Of a DNA stretch of 33,332 bases, positions 7,121 to 15,666 are shown in pieces (the stretch's first letter is position 1; every line of letters starts with the position of its first letter). The position numbers and the translations under genes are program-made. The DNA comes from a bacterium (GTDB taxonomy: Bacteria; Verrucomicrobiota; Verrucomicrobiia; Opitutales; Opitutaceae): contig RGVP01000010.1 of the NCBI GenBank assembly GCA_010027235.1, positions 1 to 33,332 on the forward strand, in the 5' to 3' direction. Under the pieces are notes generated by a model that saw nothing but the letters and a program-made list of their open reading frames with translations, was not told the origin of the DNA and did not search any database.

Positions 7121-8890
7121 ATGAACAAGCACGAGATCGCGGCGGTGTTGGAGGAAATCGGCACGCTCCTGGAGCTGCAGGGGGAGAATCCGTTTAAAAC
7201 CCGCGCCTACCAAGGCGGGGCGCGCGCGCTCGAGGCGCTGGAGGCGGACGAGTTTACCACCCGCATGGCCGCCGGCACGCTTGGCGAACTCAAGGGCTTC
7301 GGCGAGGCGCTGGTGGACAAGATCGGCAAGCTCCACGCCACCGGACGACTCGAGTTTTACGACAAACTGCGGGCGCAGATACCTGAGGGCGTGATCGCGC
7401 TGCTCGAGGTTCCCGGGCTCGGCCCGAAGAAAATCAAGGCCTTGCGTGAGCAACTTGGCGTGGAGTCGCCGGAGGCCCTGGCCGAGGTGTGTCGCGCGGG
7501 CAAGGTCGCGGGCTTGGCGGGCTTTGGCGAAAAGACGCAGACCAAGCTTCTCGAGGGGCTGGCCAACCGGGCGGCCTACGCCAGGCGCCACCGCTGGTGG
7601 GATGCGCGGGAGGTCGCCGCGCCCATCGTGGCGGCCTTGCGGGCTCTGCCTGGCGTCCACCGGGCGGAAGCGGCGGGTTCGCTGCGGCGTAATCTGGAGA
7701 CCGTGGGCGACCTCGATTTTATCGTCGCGGCCAAGGCGGAGGATGCCCGCGCCATCACGGACTGGTTTTGCGCGCAGGACGGAGTGAAAGAGGTCACGGC
7801 GCGGGGGGACACCAAGGCCAGCGTGCGCTTTGCCAGCGGGCTGCAGGCCGACTTGCGCATTGTGCCGGAGGCGCAGTTCGCCTTTGCCCTCCACCACTTC
7901 ACCGGCTCGAAAGACCACAATGTCGCGCTGCGCCAGCGGGCGCTGGCACGGGGTCTTTCGTTATCCGAATGGGGGCTGGTGCCGGAGGCGGGCGAGGGCA
8001 CGGCCAAGGAAAAAGCGGAGGCCGGCCGCAGCCTGCCGGCGGACACCGAGGCTGTGTTATTTGCTCACTTGGGGCTGGCGTTTATCCCGCCGGAATTGCG
8101 GGAAGGCCTAGGCGAACTGGAGGCCGCCGAGGCGGGCGAGTTGCCGCGTTTGCTCGAGTTAGGTGACCTGCGCGGGGCTTTTCATAATCATACGACAGAA
8201 TCGGATGGGAAAAACACGCTCGCGGAAATGGCCGCCGCGGCAGCCGCGCTGGGCTGGGATTATCTCGGTATCGCCGATCATTCTAAATCCAGCGTGCAGG
8301 CGCGCGGGCTCGATGAGATCCGCCTCGCGGCCCAGGTCGCAGCCATTCGCGAGCTCAACGCGGCCCGTGCTTTCCGCACTTGGCTCTTTGCCGGGGTGGA
8401 GTGCGATATCCTGCCGGACGGCAGGTTGGATTATGACGACGCGACTTTTGCCGCGCTCGGGCTCGATTACGTCGTGGTCTCGGTGCACAGTGCGTTCACG
8501 CAAGACGAAGAGGAGATGACGCGCCGCCTAGTGCGGGCCATCGAGCATCCGCGCACGACCATGCTGGGGCACGCCACCGGGCGTCTTCTGCTGCGTCGCG
8601 AGGGTTACAAGGTGGATCTCGCCCGGGTGATTGATGCGGCCATCGCGCACCGCGTGATCATCGAGCTTAACGCGCATCCTTCGCGGCTCGATCTGGATTG
8701 GCGGCTCTGGCGCCGAGCGGCGGAGCGCGGCTTGTTCTGCTCGATCAATCCCGATGCGCACGACATTGCTGGGTTCACGCATGTCGAGGCCGGTGTGCGG
8801 GTGGCGCGCAAGGGCTGGCTGGGGGCGGAAAATGTGCTGAACACCCGCGATCTTGCCGGGGTGCGCCGCTGGTTCAGCGAGCGGCGCTGA
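7121..8890 (+). CDS. polX: DNA polymerase/3'-5' exonuclease PolX
   Basis: The 589-residue protein has the full bacterial PolX layout. The N-terminal 8-kDa-type and helix-hairpin-helix region is at about residues 1-150 (VPGLGPKK at 97-104). The nucleotidyltransferase palm has GSLRR followed by VGDLDF, with Asp197 and Asp199 as metal ligands and a further Asp in QADLR (244). The C-terminal PHP domain begins HNHTTESDG near 355 and includes [31 protein letters not shown] and NPDAHD. The protein fills short gaps during base-excision repair, and the PHP domain carries the exonuclease. The His-x-His of the PHP site is intact, so activity is expected. Its 3' end overlaps the convergent methyltransferase gene by 17 bp. 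Confidence 0.96.
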   Translation: MNKHEIAAVLEEIGTLLELQGENPFKTRAYQGGARALEALEADEFTTRMAAGTLGELKGFGEALVDKIGKLHATGRLEFYDKLRAQIPEGVIALLEVPGLGPKKIKALREQLGVESPEALAEVCRAGKVAGLAGFGEKTQTKLLEGLANRAAYARRHRWWDAREVAAPIVAALRALPGVHRAEAAGSLRRNLETVGDLDFIVAAKAEDARAITDWFCAQDGVKEVTARGDTKASVRFASGLQADLRIVPEAQFAFALHHFTGSKDHNVALRQRALARGLSLSEWGLVPEAGEGTAKEKAEAGRSLPADTEAVLFAHLGLAFIPPELREGLGELEAAEAGELPRLLELGDLRGAFHNHTTESDGKNTLAEMAAAAAALGWDYLGIADHSKSSVQARGLDEIRLAAQVAAIRELNAARAFRTWLFAGVECDILPDGRLDYDDATFAALGLDYVVVSVHSAFTQDEEEMTRRLVRAIEHPRTTMLGHATGRLLLRREGYKVDLARVIDAAIAHRVIIELNAHPSRLDLDWRLWRRAAERGLFCSINPDAHDIAGFTHVEAGVRVARKGWLGAENVLNTRDLAGVRRWFSERR

Positions 8891-9920
8891 CCGTGCTGGC
8901 GGGCTTGAGGGCGTGCAGCACCTGAAACTTTTGGCCCATCTGCGCGGGGTGAAGCAGGTGCATGAGGGCGCGTTTGCGAGGGCTGGCGGGCTTGGCGCTT
9001 TCGACGGCAAGGGCACCGGCAAGGGTGTCCGCGGCGTGGTGCACCAAAAAGCTTTCTTGTGACGAGACGGTGGGGGTAGGGCAACCGACTCGCGCGAGGG
9101 CGGTGATCAGCCAGTCCCAGCACACGTGCGCGGTCAGGTCTTGTTCGCCGGGCTGGGCCAGCAGGTCGTTGTGTTGGGTATGCTGGAAATAGGCCCGCGC
9201 CGTTCCTGCGGGAACGGAGTGACCGAGCTCGGCAAAAGATTTGCCGTAATCGAAGGCGAGAAAAAGCCCGTGCCAGGGTTGATTTGAAAGGGTGGCGGCC
9301 AGGGTGGCGGCGGCCAAGGGCGCGTCGAAAACGTAGGCCTCCGGTGTTTCCGAAGCGGGCGGCAGGGAGGCGAGGATCTCCGCGGAGGCGGGGCCGAGGT
9401 CGTGTTCTTGGAGGGCGCTATCATTGGTTATAAGGGCCACACCCAGCTCGTGCCAAACGGCGGCGCGACGAACAAAGCGGCGGATGGGTTGGGCGTCGAA
9501 GAGCTCGTTTGAGAATACGATGCAGGGGCCGGCCAAGGAGAGGGGTTCGCCGACGCGCAGGGTGCGCAGGGCGGCAAACGGGTGGGAGACGCCGGTCAGC
9601 ACACCGCCGGTCGGCTCGGCGCCGATCTCGACAAAGGTATAGGCGGCGGGGTCCAGACCGGCTTCGCGCAGTAGAGTGGCGGCGGCGGCCGCGATGAGTT
9701 CGCCGAAAAGCGGGCCCAGACTGGTGGCGGTATAGAAATCAGTGCCGCGGCCGCGGCCTACGCGGGTGTGCTCGCGGCGGTAGTAGCCGAGCACGGGATC
9801 ATAGAGGGCGAGGGCCATGAAGGCGTCGAAGCGCAACGTGGCCCCGCCATTGGCGGCGCGGCGGAAGGCGGCGGCGAAGGCGGGCGAGAGCGGGGCGAAG
9901 GGCGGGTTGGACGATGCCAT
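8874..9920 (-). CDS. MidA/COG1565-family SAM-dependent methyltransferase
   Basis: The 348-residue protein matches the MidA/NDUFAF7 type. [18 protein letters not shown] is at about 30-47, [16 protein letters not shown] follows, then a degenerate SAM-binding loop ([13 protein letters not shown]). [39 protein letters not shown] and [15 protein letters not shown] complete the signature. In eukaryotes the homolog methylates an arginine of a respiratory complex I subunit; bacterial targets are poorly known. The SAM loop reads EIGAEPTGG rather than the more usual ExGxGxG, so binding may differ. It overlaps polX tail to tail and is divergent from tsaD with about 180 bp between. Confidence 0.88.
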   Translation of the reverse strand: MASSNPPFAPLSPAFAAAFRRAANGGATLRFDAFMALALYDPVLGYYRREHTRVGRGRGTDFYTATSLGPLFGELIAAAAATLLREAGLDPAAYTFVEIGAEPTGGVLTGVSHPFAALRTLRVGEPLSLAGPCIVFSNELFDAQPIRRFVRRAAVWHELGVALITNDSALQEHDLGPASAEILASLPPASETPEAYVFDAPLAAATLAATLSNQPWHGLFLAFDYGKSFAELGHSVPAGTARAYFQHTQHNDLLAQPGEQDLTAHVCWDWLITALARVGCPTPTVSSQESFLVHHAADTLAGALAVESAKPASPRKRALMHLLHPAQMGQKFQVLHALKPASTVSAAR

Positions 9921-9954
9921 TTACAACCTAGAAGCGCATGGACACGGTGGGGGG

Positions 9955-10107
9955 ATGTTCAAACGGATTATCACCATCGGGCCGAGCTTGATCGCGGGGA
10001 ATTTAATGCCCCTCTGCGTCACGCAGGCAGTCCCGGCTTGGGGTTTCTGGCCTGGTCGCGCTACCGGCTGGAAAGCGCCCGCCGAGCAACGGGAGATGCT
10101 GCCATGA
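9955..10107 (+). other. Possible 50-codon leader ORF upstream of tsaD
   Basis: An ATG at 9955, preceded at once by a G-rich run (GGTGGGGGG), opens a 50-codon frame. It ends with TGA at 10105-10107, overlapping the tsaD ATG as ATGA. The peptide (MFKRIITIGPSLIAGNLMPL...) has no recognised domain. The ATGA arrangement would allow translational coupling, but tsaD also has its own GGGAG site. It may be chance. The rest of the gap (9921-9954) shows nothing distinctive. Confidence 0.2.
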
Positions 10108-11171
10108 TTTTAGCCCTTGAAACTTCCTGCGATGAAAGCGCGGTCGCTCTTTTTGATCCGGAACAGGGTTTGGTCGCTGAGTGGGTGCATAGCCAGATCG
10201 AGATTCATGAGCGTCATGGCGGCGTGGTGCCCGATCTGGCTACGCGCGAGCACTTGCGCACGGTTGAGCCCTTGCTGGGGCGGACGCGGGAAATGACGGC
10301 GGGCTTTGCGGGCGTCACGGACATCGCTGTCACCCAAGGGCCCGGATTGGCGGGGTGTTTAGCGATCGGCTTGGCGTCGGCCAAGGCGCTGGCGCAGGCG
10401 CTGGCGTGTCCGGTCAAAGGGGTGAACCACCTGCGTGGTCATGTGTGGTCGCCGTTTATCGGGCTGCATGCGTCCGGGCCGGGCGCCTTTGCGATGCGAA
10501 TCGAAGCGCTGCTACCGCACCTCGCGTTGGTGGTTTCGGGTGGGAACACCTTATTGGCGAGACTCGCGGAGGACCGCAGTATCACGGTGCTGGCCAGCAC
10601 GCGCGACGATGCCGCGGGGGAGGCGCTCGACAAAGGTGCCAAGCTCCTTGGCCTTGGTTACCCGGGTGGTCCGATCGTGGAGCGCTTGGCCGCGACGCGC
10701 GGGCCGGGCGGTGGGCCGGCGCGGGCGGATGCCTTTGAGTTTCCCCGAGGACTGGGTCCGCGGGCGGAGTTGGATTTTAGCTTTTCCGGTTTGAAGACCG
10801 CGCTTCGTTACCAGTTGGAAAAAATGAGTCCGGCGGAGGTGGAGGCGGGACTGGGGGATATTTGCGCGAGTTACCAGCAGGCGGTGGTGGATGCCTTGGT
10901 GCGCAAGGCGGGCATCGCACTCGAAACGCGCGGGCCGTTTCGGAGCATCGGGCTCTCGGGGGGTGTGGCGAACAACCGCGTCCTGCGCTCGGCGCTAGGC
11001 GCGGTGGCGGCGCGTCGGCGCATACCTCTCCTGGCGGCGGAGCCTCGGCACACGGGGGACAACGCCGGCATGATCGCCTTTGCGGCTTGGGCCGACCCGG
11101 GCGTGCAGGCGCGCGCGCCGGAAGCGGAGGGGCTGGAGATCCAGCCTGGTTGGGAACTCGGTCAAGCCTGA
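10104..11171 (+). CDS. tsaD: tRNA N6-adenosine threonylcarbamoyltransferase TsaD
   Basis: The 355-residue protein begins MILALETSCDESAVAL, the invariant TsaD start, with GGGAG 8 nt upstream of the ATG. The metal-binding pair is His109 and His113 in NHLRGH, and the other metal ligand is in HTGDNAGMIAF. Other signatures are VTQGPGLAGCLAIGL, LVVSGGNTLL, DDAAGEALDKGAKLL, GYPGGP, DFSFSGLKTA and LSGGVANNR. TsaD transfers the threonylcarbamoyl group to A37 of tRNAs reading ANN codons, working with TsaB, TsaC and TsaE, none of which is in this window. The SGGNT motif has Asn where many orthologs have His. A longer upstream frame is a shadow of the opposite gene. Confidence 0.97.
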   Translation: MILALETSCDESAVALFDPEQGLVAEWVHSQIEIHERHGGVVPDLATREHLRTVEPLLGRTREMTAGFAGVTDIAVTQGPGLAGCLAIGLASAKALAQALACPVKGVNHLRGHVWSPFIGLHASGPGAFAMRIEALLPHLALVVSGGNTLLARLAEDRSITVLASTRDDAAGEALDKGAKLLGLGYPGGPIVERLAATRGPGGGPARADAFEFPRGLGPRAELDFSFSGLKTALRYQLEKMSPAEVEAGLGDICASYQQAVVDALVRKAGIALETRGPFRSIGLSGGVANNRVLRSALGAVAARRRIPLLAAEPRHTGDNAGMIAFAAWADPGVQARAPEAEGLEIQPGWELGQA

Positions 11172-11185
11172 CGAAGCGGCCCGGC

Positions 11186-12691
11186 TCAACCGGTGTAATC
11201 GCGGCGGAGGTTACTCGGCAGCAGGCCGAGTTCCTCGCGGTATTTGGCCACGGTCCGACGGGCGATTTTTATGCCCTTGCTCTGCAACTTCACCACCAGT
11301 TCCTGATCGCTCAGCGGGTGGCTCCTGTCCTCAAGTAGGATGAGCTCGTTGATCATTTCCTTAACGCTCTTGTTCGAGACGGACTCGCCCGTGGCGTTCT
11401 CGTAGCCTGGGGTGAAGAAAAACTTCATATCAAAAACCCCGTGCGGTGTGCGGATATATTTATTAGCGATGGCGCGACTCACGGTGGTCTCGTGCACGCC
11501 TACGACGTCGGCGATTTGCGTCATAGTGAGCGGGCGCAGTTTCTGCACGCCTTCCTCAAAAAAGTCGCGTTGCACCTTCAGGATTTCGCGAGTGATGCGC
11601 TCGATCGTCTGCTGGCGTTGCTCGATCGAGTTTATGATGAATTTCCCCGAGCGCATGCGTTCGCTCAGGTAGTCGCGCTCCTGCTTGCTGAGGGTGCCGC
11701 GGGCGATCATCTCCTTGTAGGTATTGGAGATGCGCAGTCGGGGGATGTAGTCGTTATTCAGGATGATCTTCCATTCATCCTCGTCTTTTTCGACTATGAC
11801 GTCGGGCACGACCACGCGGTTGTTGTCGTCGGCAAACTTGCGTCCGGGGGCGGGGTCGAGGCGGCCGATATCCTCGATCGCATCTTGCACCTCGTCCATA
11901 TCGGCGCCGGTTTTGCGGGCGATTTCGGGGATGCGGCGGCGGGTGAGCAGGCCGAAATGATCGCGAACGATGCGGGCGGCGAGGGATTCAGCGCGGCCCT
12001 TGTTTTGCAACTGCAGGAGAAGTGATTCGCCGAGATTGAGGGCGCCTATGCCGATGGGATCGAAGGTCTTCAGCAGGCGGGCGGCTTCTTGGGCGGCGGC
12101 GAGGGGCAGGCCGGCTTGGAGCGCGGCCTCGGAGGGGGTTTGCGTCAGGAAGCCGCGCTCGTCGAGGCCGCCTACCAAGTGGCGGAGGGCTTCCTGCACC
12201 TCGGGGGGCACATCCAGCATATCGGCCTGGCGCAGGAGGTGTTCCTGCAGGGAGGTCTCGATGACCAGGGAATCAAAAAAATGCTGGCGGCGTTCGGCGT
12301 CCTCGGAGGTGAAGGGTTGGTTGCCCGAGCCTTCGGCGAGGTAATCGCGCCAATCCTCCCCGAGCTTGGTGAGCACTTCAAATTCCTTCGAGAAATCGAG
12401 CGATTCCGGAACGTCGCTCGGCCCGTCTTCAGCGGGTGGCGGGGAGGCATCCGCGCCTTCGTCTTCGGAGGAGGCGGCGTTGTCCAAGGAGCTATCGGCG
12501 GCGGCGTCCAAGCTGTCATTCTCGCTCGATACATCCTCTAGCGTGGGGTTGGCCTCTAATTCCTCCTGGATGACGGAGCGCAGGTCGAGGGCGGCTACTT
12601 GGAGTATTTTAAGCGACTGTCGGAGCTGGGGGGCCAGCACCAAGGACTGGCTCTGGCGTTGGCGGAGATCCTGGTTAAAGCCGGCGCACAT
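11186..12691 (-). CDS. rpoN: RNA polymerase sigma-54 factor
   Basis: The 501-residue protein has the three sigma-54 regions. The N-terminal glutamine-rich activator region reads QSLVLAPQLRQSLKILQ. A variable acidic linker lies at about residues 55-95 (DAAADSSLDNAASSEDEGAD). The core-binding domain includes LKTFDPIGIGALNLGE and DIGRLDPAPGRKF. The C-terminal helix-turn-helix is MTQIADVVGVHETTVSRAI, and the RpoN box ARRTVAKYRE begins near residue 477. It recognises -24/-12 promoters and needs AAA+ activators for transcription. The stop lies 14 bp from the convergent tsaD stop. A Ser/Thr kinase gene ends 59 bp upstream on the same strand, suggesting co-transcription. Confidence 0.97.
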   Translation of the reverse strand: MCAGFNQDLRQRQSQSLVLAPQLRQSLKILQVAALDLRSVIQEELEANPTLEDVSSENDSLDAAADSSLDNAASSEDEGADASPPPAEDGPSDVPESLDFSKEFEVLTKLGEDWRDYLAEGSGNQPFTSEDAERRQHFFDSLVIETSLQEHLLRQADMLDVPPEVQEALRHLVGGLDERGFLTQTPSEAALQAGLPLAAAQEAARLLKTFDPIGIGALNLGESLLLQLQNKGRAESLAARIVRDHFGLLTRRRIPEIARKTGADMDEVQDAIEDIGRLDPAPGRKFADDNNRVVVPDVIVEKDEDEWKIILNNDYIPRLRISNTYKEMIARGTLSKQERDYLSERMRSGKFIINSIEQRQQTIERITREILKVQRDFFEEGVQKLRPLTMTQIADVVGVHETTVSRAIANKYIRTPHGVFDMKFFFTPGYENATGESVSNKSVKEMINELILLEDRSHPLSDQELVVKLQSKGIKIARRTVAKYREELGLLPSNLRRDYTG

Positions 12692-12750
12692 TTAGCGTTT
12701 CAGTTCCTTTACGGGCGCTGCGCAGGCGGGAGGCGTGCGAGGTTTCGAGC

Positions 12751-13743
12751 TCAGGAAGCCAGCAGGTCGCGCAGGTAGGCGCCCAGTTTTTCATTGGTGG
12801 GCCCGTAGCCCTCACCGTAGAGGTAAACCTCGAGGGCGGTGAGAATCTCGGTGGCGGACTGGTAGCGGTTTTCGCGGTCGCGAGTCAGCGCCTTTTGGAT
12901 GATCACTTCCAGTTTCGGATCAATGTCTGCACGCAGGGTTGAGAACTGCGGGATGGGCAGGTTCAAGATGTTGCGGCGCGAGACGAGGCGGTCTTGGTTG
13001 CGGAAGATGTTACGTCCCAATAGTAACTCGGTGAGCACGATGCCGAGCGGGAAGATGTCGGCGCGGGCATCGGTCACGGCGTAGCTGGCCTGTTCGGGGG
13101 AGAGGTATTCGTCTTTACCCGCAATCACTTGACCTTCTTCATTATACATCAGGTCGAGCGCTTTCGCGATACCGAAATCAGTCAGCTTCACGTCTCCTTC
13201 GTGGCCGATCATGATATTCTTGGGGCCGATATCGCGGTGCACGATACCGAGCAGGCGGCCTTCGCGATCGCGCTTATTATGGGCGTAGGCCAGGCCCCGG
13301 GCGATGCGGGAGATAATGAAGGCGGCCAGATCGACCGGGATTTGGCGGCCAAGGGCGATGTGACGCTCCAGAAATTGCTCCAAGTTAACGCCGTTCACGT
13401 ATTCCATCACCATGAAATACTGGCCGCTGATCATGCCCAGGTGATAGGTTTGGACGATATTGGTATGGACGAGATCGGCCACTAGACGGGCTTCGCCGAT
13501 GAAATTGTTCTGAAACTCTGGAATGGTGGAATACTCTTCGCGAATCAACTTGACCGCCACCGTCTTACGGAACTGGCCGGCGCCGCGCTGGCAGGCTTCG
13601 AAGACCATGCCCATGCCGCCTTCCGCGATTTTACGGACCATCTCGTAGTGCAACTCATTAAAAATGTGTTTAAGGGCGCTCAAGGTGGTTTCACAGAAAG
13701 CGGCGGCGAGGGCGCTGGCAAGCGGGGAAATCCGCGCTAGCAT
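12751..13743 (-). CDS. Soluble Ser/Thr protein kinase (Hanks type)
   Basis: The 330-residue protein is essentially one kinase domain. The glycine-rich loop [11 protein letters not shown] is at 40-50, the ATP-binding Lys is Lys65 (VAVKLI), and the paired Glu is Glu84. The catalytic loop HRDIGPKN is at 169-176, DFG at 189-191, and the activation segment ends [10 protein letters not shown] at 209-218. All catalytic residues are present. The activation segment reads GKDEY where GTPxY is common in bacterial kinases. There is no transmembrane segment, PASTA or sensor domain, so it acts in the cytoplasm. The start at 13743 lacks a clear ribosome binding site, and an internal start is possible. It sits directly upstream of rpoN in the same direction. 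Confidence 0.92.
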   Translation of the reverse strand: MLARISPLASALAAAFCETTLSALKHIFNELHYEMVRKIAEGGMGMVFEACQRGAGQFRKTVAVKLIREEYSTIPEFQNNFIGEARLVADLVHTNIVQTYHLGMISGQYFMVMEYVNGVNLEQFLERHIALGRQIPVDLAAFIISRIARGLAYAHNKRDREGRLLGIVHRDIGPKNIMIGHEGDVKLTDFGIAKALDLMYNEEGQVIAGKDEYLSPEQASYAVTDARADIFPLGIVLTELLLGRNIFRNQDRLVSRRNILNLPIPQFSTLRADIDPKLEVIIQKALTRDRENRYQSATEILTALEVYLYGEGYGPTNEKLGAYLRDLLAS

Positions 13744-13825
13744 GAATTATGCTTGGGTGGTTTTGCGACTGTGCTTCTCGTTCGTGGCGAGTTGACACCC
13801 GCGCGCGGACGTGGACTTTGCCGGC

Positions 13826-14143
13826 GTGATCACCCTGACTCCTCGCGCTGCTACGCAAATTCGTTCCATGCAGCAAGAGCTTGGGGCGGAGCAAAAGGCG
13901 CTTCGCCTGCTGGTGGAGTCGGGTGGCTGCTCGGGTTTCCAGTATGGCATGTCCTTCGACGAGCCCAAGCCGGATGATGCGCATTGCGAGAGCGAGGGCG
14001 TTCCGATGGTGCTGGATCCGGCCAGCGCGGCCTACCTCGGCGGCACGCAGATCGATTTTGACGACGGCCTGCAGGGCAAGGGTTTTGAAATCAAAAACCC
14101 CAACGCCCAGAGCACCTGCGGTTGCGGTAAGTCCTTTAGCTAG
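13826..14143 (+). CDS. HesB/IscA/ErpA-type iron-sulfur cluster assembly protein
   Basis: The protein of 105 residues starts at a GTG (13826) and reads MITLTPRAAT, which matches the normal family start. A second GTG at 13811 would add five residues. The three conserved cysteines are present: Cys35 in ESGGCSGFQY and Cys98/Cys100 in STCGCGK at the C-terminus. These proteins bind and deliver Fe-S clusters or iron to apo-proteins. Neither GTG has a good ribosome binding site. A TTGACA at 13792-13797 is followed 17 nt later by the poor ACTTTG, so a promoter there is doubtful. No isc or suf genes are nearby. It is divergent from the kinase and convergent with menG. Confidence 0.92.
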   Translation: MITLTPRAATQIRSMQQELGAEQKALRLLVESGGCSGFQYGMSFDEPKPDDAHCESEGVPMVLDPASAAYLGGTQIDFDDGLQGKGFEIKNPNAQSTCGCGKSFS

Positions 14144-14149
14144 GCGCTT

Positions 14150-14851
14150 TCAGCGGGTGCCGGAGTGCAACGCCACGATGCCGAGCGTCAGCCGGGCGCA
14201 GGTAACCTCCCGAAAACCGGCGTTGCGCAGTTCTTGGCTCATCGCGGCATGGCCGGGGTAGGCCTCAATGGAGGCGTTGAGGTAGGCGTAGGCAGCGCGG
14301 TCTCCGGTCAACCAACCAGCGATGGAAGGTAGCAGACGTTTGGTATAAAAATAGTAGAGCGGGCGAAACCATCCGGTGGGTTGGGAAAATTCCAGCACGT
14401 GCAGCTTGCCGCCCGGACGCAGCACGCGGCGCATCTCGCAGAGCGCCCGGTCCCGGTCCTCCACGTTGCGCAGACCAAAGGCGATCGTAACCGCGTCGAA
14501 GGATTCAGCCGCAAAGGGCAGGGCGAGCGCGTCCCCTTGGCGGAATTCAATGTCCGTGCCTTGGGTCCGGACCTTTTGTTTGGCAATCGCCTGATCCAGC
14601 ATGGGCTGGCAAAAATCCACGCCCAAAATACGGACGCCCGCCGGCAAAGTCCGCGCCAAGGCGAAGGCGACATCACCGCTGCCGGTGGCCAGATCAAGCA
14701 GGGCATTCGGGTTTGTCTTAACCACCGCCCGCACCAGTCGCCAGCGCCACCAGCGATCCACGCCTCCGCTCAGCAACAGATTGGCCACATCGTAACGCGC
14801 GGCAATCCGGGCAAACATGGTATTAACTGCGATAGGGTCGGGCATAGGCAT
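14150..14851 (-). CDS. ubiE: Demethylmenaquinone/ubiquinone methyltransferase MenG/UbiE
   Basis: The protein of about 233 residues contains the SAM-binding motif LLDLATGSGDVAFAL, then GVDFCQPMLDQA, and the family-specific AFGLRNVEDRDRALCEM, RVLRPGGKLHVLEFSQPT and LYYFYTKRLLPSIAG. It performs the last C-methylation of menaquinone (or ubiquinone). Menaquinone is more likely here given the DHNA-CoA-hydrolase-like gene at 6578-7006. Several Met codons are close together (14851, 14845 and a later one before FARIAARYD), and no ribosome binding site decides between them. The stop faces the IscA-type gene 6 bp away. Confidence 0.93.
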   Translation of the reverse strand: MPMPDPIAVNTMFARIAARYDVANLLLSGGVDRWWRWRLVRAVVKTNPNALLDLATGSGDVAFALARTLPAGVRILGVDFCQPMLDQAIAKQKVRTQGTDIEFRQGDALALPFAAESFDAVTIAFGLRNVEDRDRALCEMRRVLRPGGKLHVLEFSQPTGWFRPLYYFYTKRLLPSIAGWLTGDRAAYAYLNASIEAYPGHAAMSQELRNAGFREVTCARLTLGIVALHSGTR

Positions 14852-15154
14852 GGCGCAGATAGGCGACCGGGAAATCGCATAAACCACGGCTCTCTCTATG
14901 TGTCATTCTGTGCGTCGGTGCAAACGCGATATTGATATCTCTCTGCCTGCACGCCGGATCGGTCAGCAGACTACACCCTCAATGCGTGTAATTACTAATT
15001 TAGTATCCTAAAATCATACAAAGCAAGGACTTAATACCTATGAAATCAGTGGTCAGGTCGCGAGTTGCGTGTTGGGTAATTGACGCAATTGGAGAACGGT
15101 GAATCACTTAGACGCGTTCTGAATCCTTAGTATTAACACTAAACCCCACCAAAC
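14852..15154. other. AT-richer intergenic region before the HU/IHF gene
   Basis: About 300 bp without a gene separates menG from the HU/IHF gene. It is clearly more AT-rich than its surroundings (14991-15045 especially), as expected for a promoter region. TTGACG at 15080-15085 and TAAAAT at 15009-15014 are the best single hexamers, but neither has a convincing partner at 16-18 nt spacing. No repeat or RNA gene was seen. Confidence 0.4.
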
Positions 15155-15490
15155 ATGCCCGCCGATCTAGCTAAGACCACCGAACAAGCTAACCTGACCA
15201 AACGCGAAATCGTCCTCGAGATCTACGAGAAGACCGGATTTCCGCAGAAGGAAATCGTCGCTACCGTGCAGATGACCTTAGACATCGTGATGAGTGCTCT
15301 GGCCAAGGGCCGCAACGTCGAGTTGCGCAACTTCGGCGTCCTCGAGGTTCAGCGCCGCAAGAAACGTATTGGCCGCAACCCGAACAAGCCCGCCGCTCCC
15401 GTGGTGATCCCCGAGCGCGCCGTGGTGAAGTTTAAATCGGGCAAGATTCTCAAGCAGATGCTCAAGAAGCTGGATATCAGCAAACTCTGA
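15155..15490 (+). CDS. HU/IHF-family DNA-bending protein
   Basis: The 111-residue protein has a short N-terminal extension (about 13 residues), then the family core LTKREIVLEIYEKTGFPQKE, a helical dimerisation half, ELRNFGVLEVQRRKKRIGRN and the beta-arm PNKPAAPVVIPERAVVKFKSG. The NFG and RxGRNP positions that form the DNA-intercalating arm are conserved. It should act as a dimer that bends DNA in the nucleoid; HU or IHF identity cannot be fixed from sequence alone. It is followed by a strong intrinsic terminator, so it is probably monocistronic. The 5' region is AT-rich. Confidence 0.95.
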   Translation: MPADLAKTTEQANLTKREIVLEIYEKTGFPQKEIVATVQMTLDIVMSALAKGRNVELRNFGVLEVQRRKKRIGRNPNKPAAPVVIPERAVVKFKSGKILKQMLKKLDISKL

Positions 15491-15524
15491 TAACCGTCGC
15501 GGGCGCCCGGCGCCTGTTATTCTG

Positions 15525-15562
15525 GGCCGGCACCCTGCGAGGGGGCCGGCCGCTTTGTTTTT
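15525..15562 (+). terminator. Intrinsic terminator after the HU/IHF gene
   Basis: GGCCGGC (15525-15531) pairs with GCCGGCC (15545-15551). Inside it CCCT (15533-15536) pairs with AGGG (15540-15543) around a GCG loop, leaving one A/G mismatch. A T-rich tail GCTTTGTTTTT follows at 15552-15562. The position, 35 bp after the stop, fits. Confidence 0.85.
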
Positions 15563-15666
15563 GGGGTGGCGCCGCGCTTGTCCCGCGCGCCAAGTTCCCC
15601 AGCTCGCGCCTGCGGTGTTGGTCGTCGCGGCTCGTCTCTCTTCCCGCCCGTTTCCTGTTTTCTACC

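Noticed and set aside
7007-7918. Upstream extension of the thioesterase frame to 446 codons
   Set aside because: The extension is antisense to polX and has no domain. The thioesterase begins at MPFSHART with normal family length.
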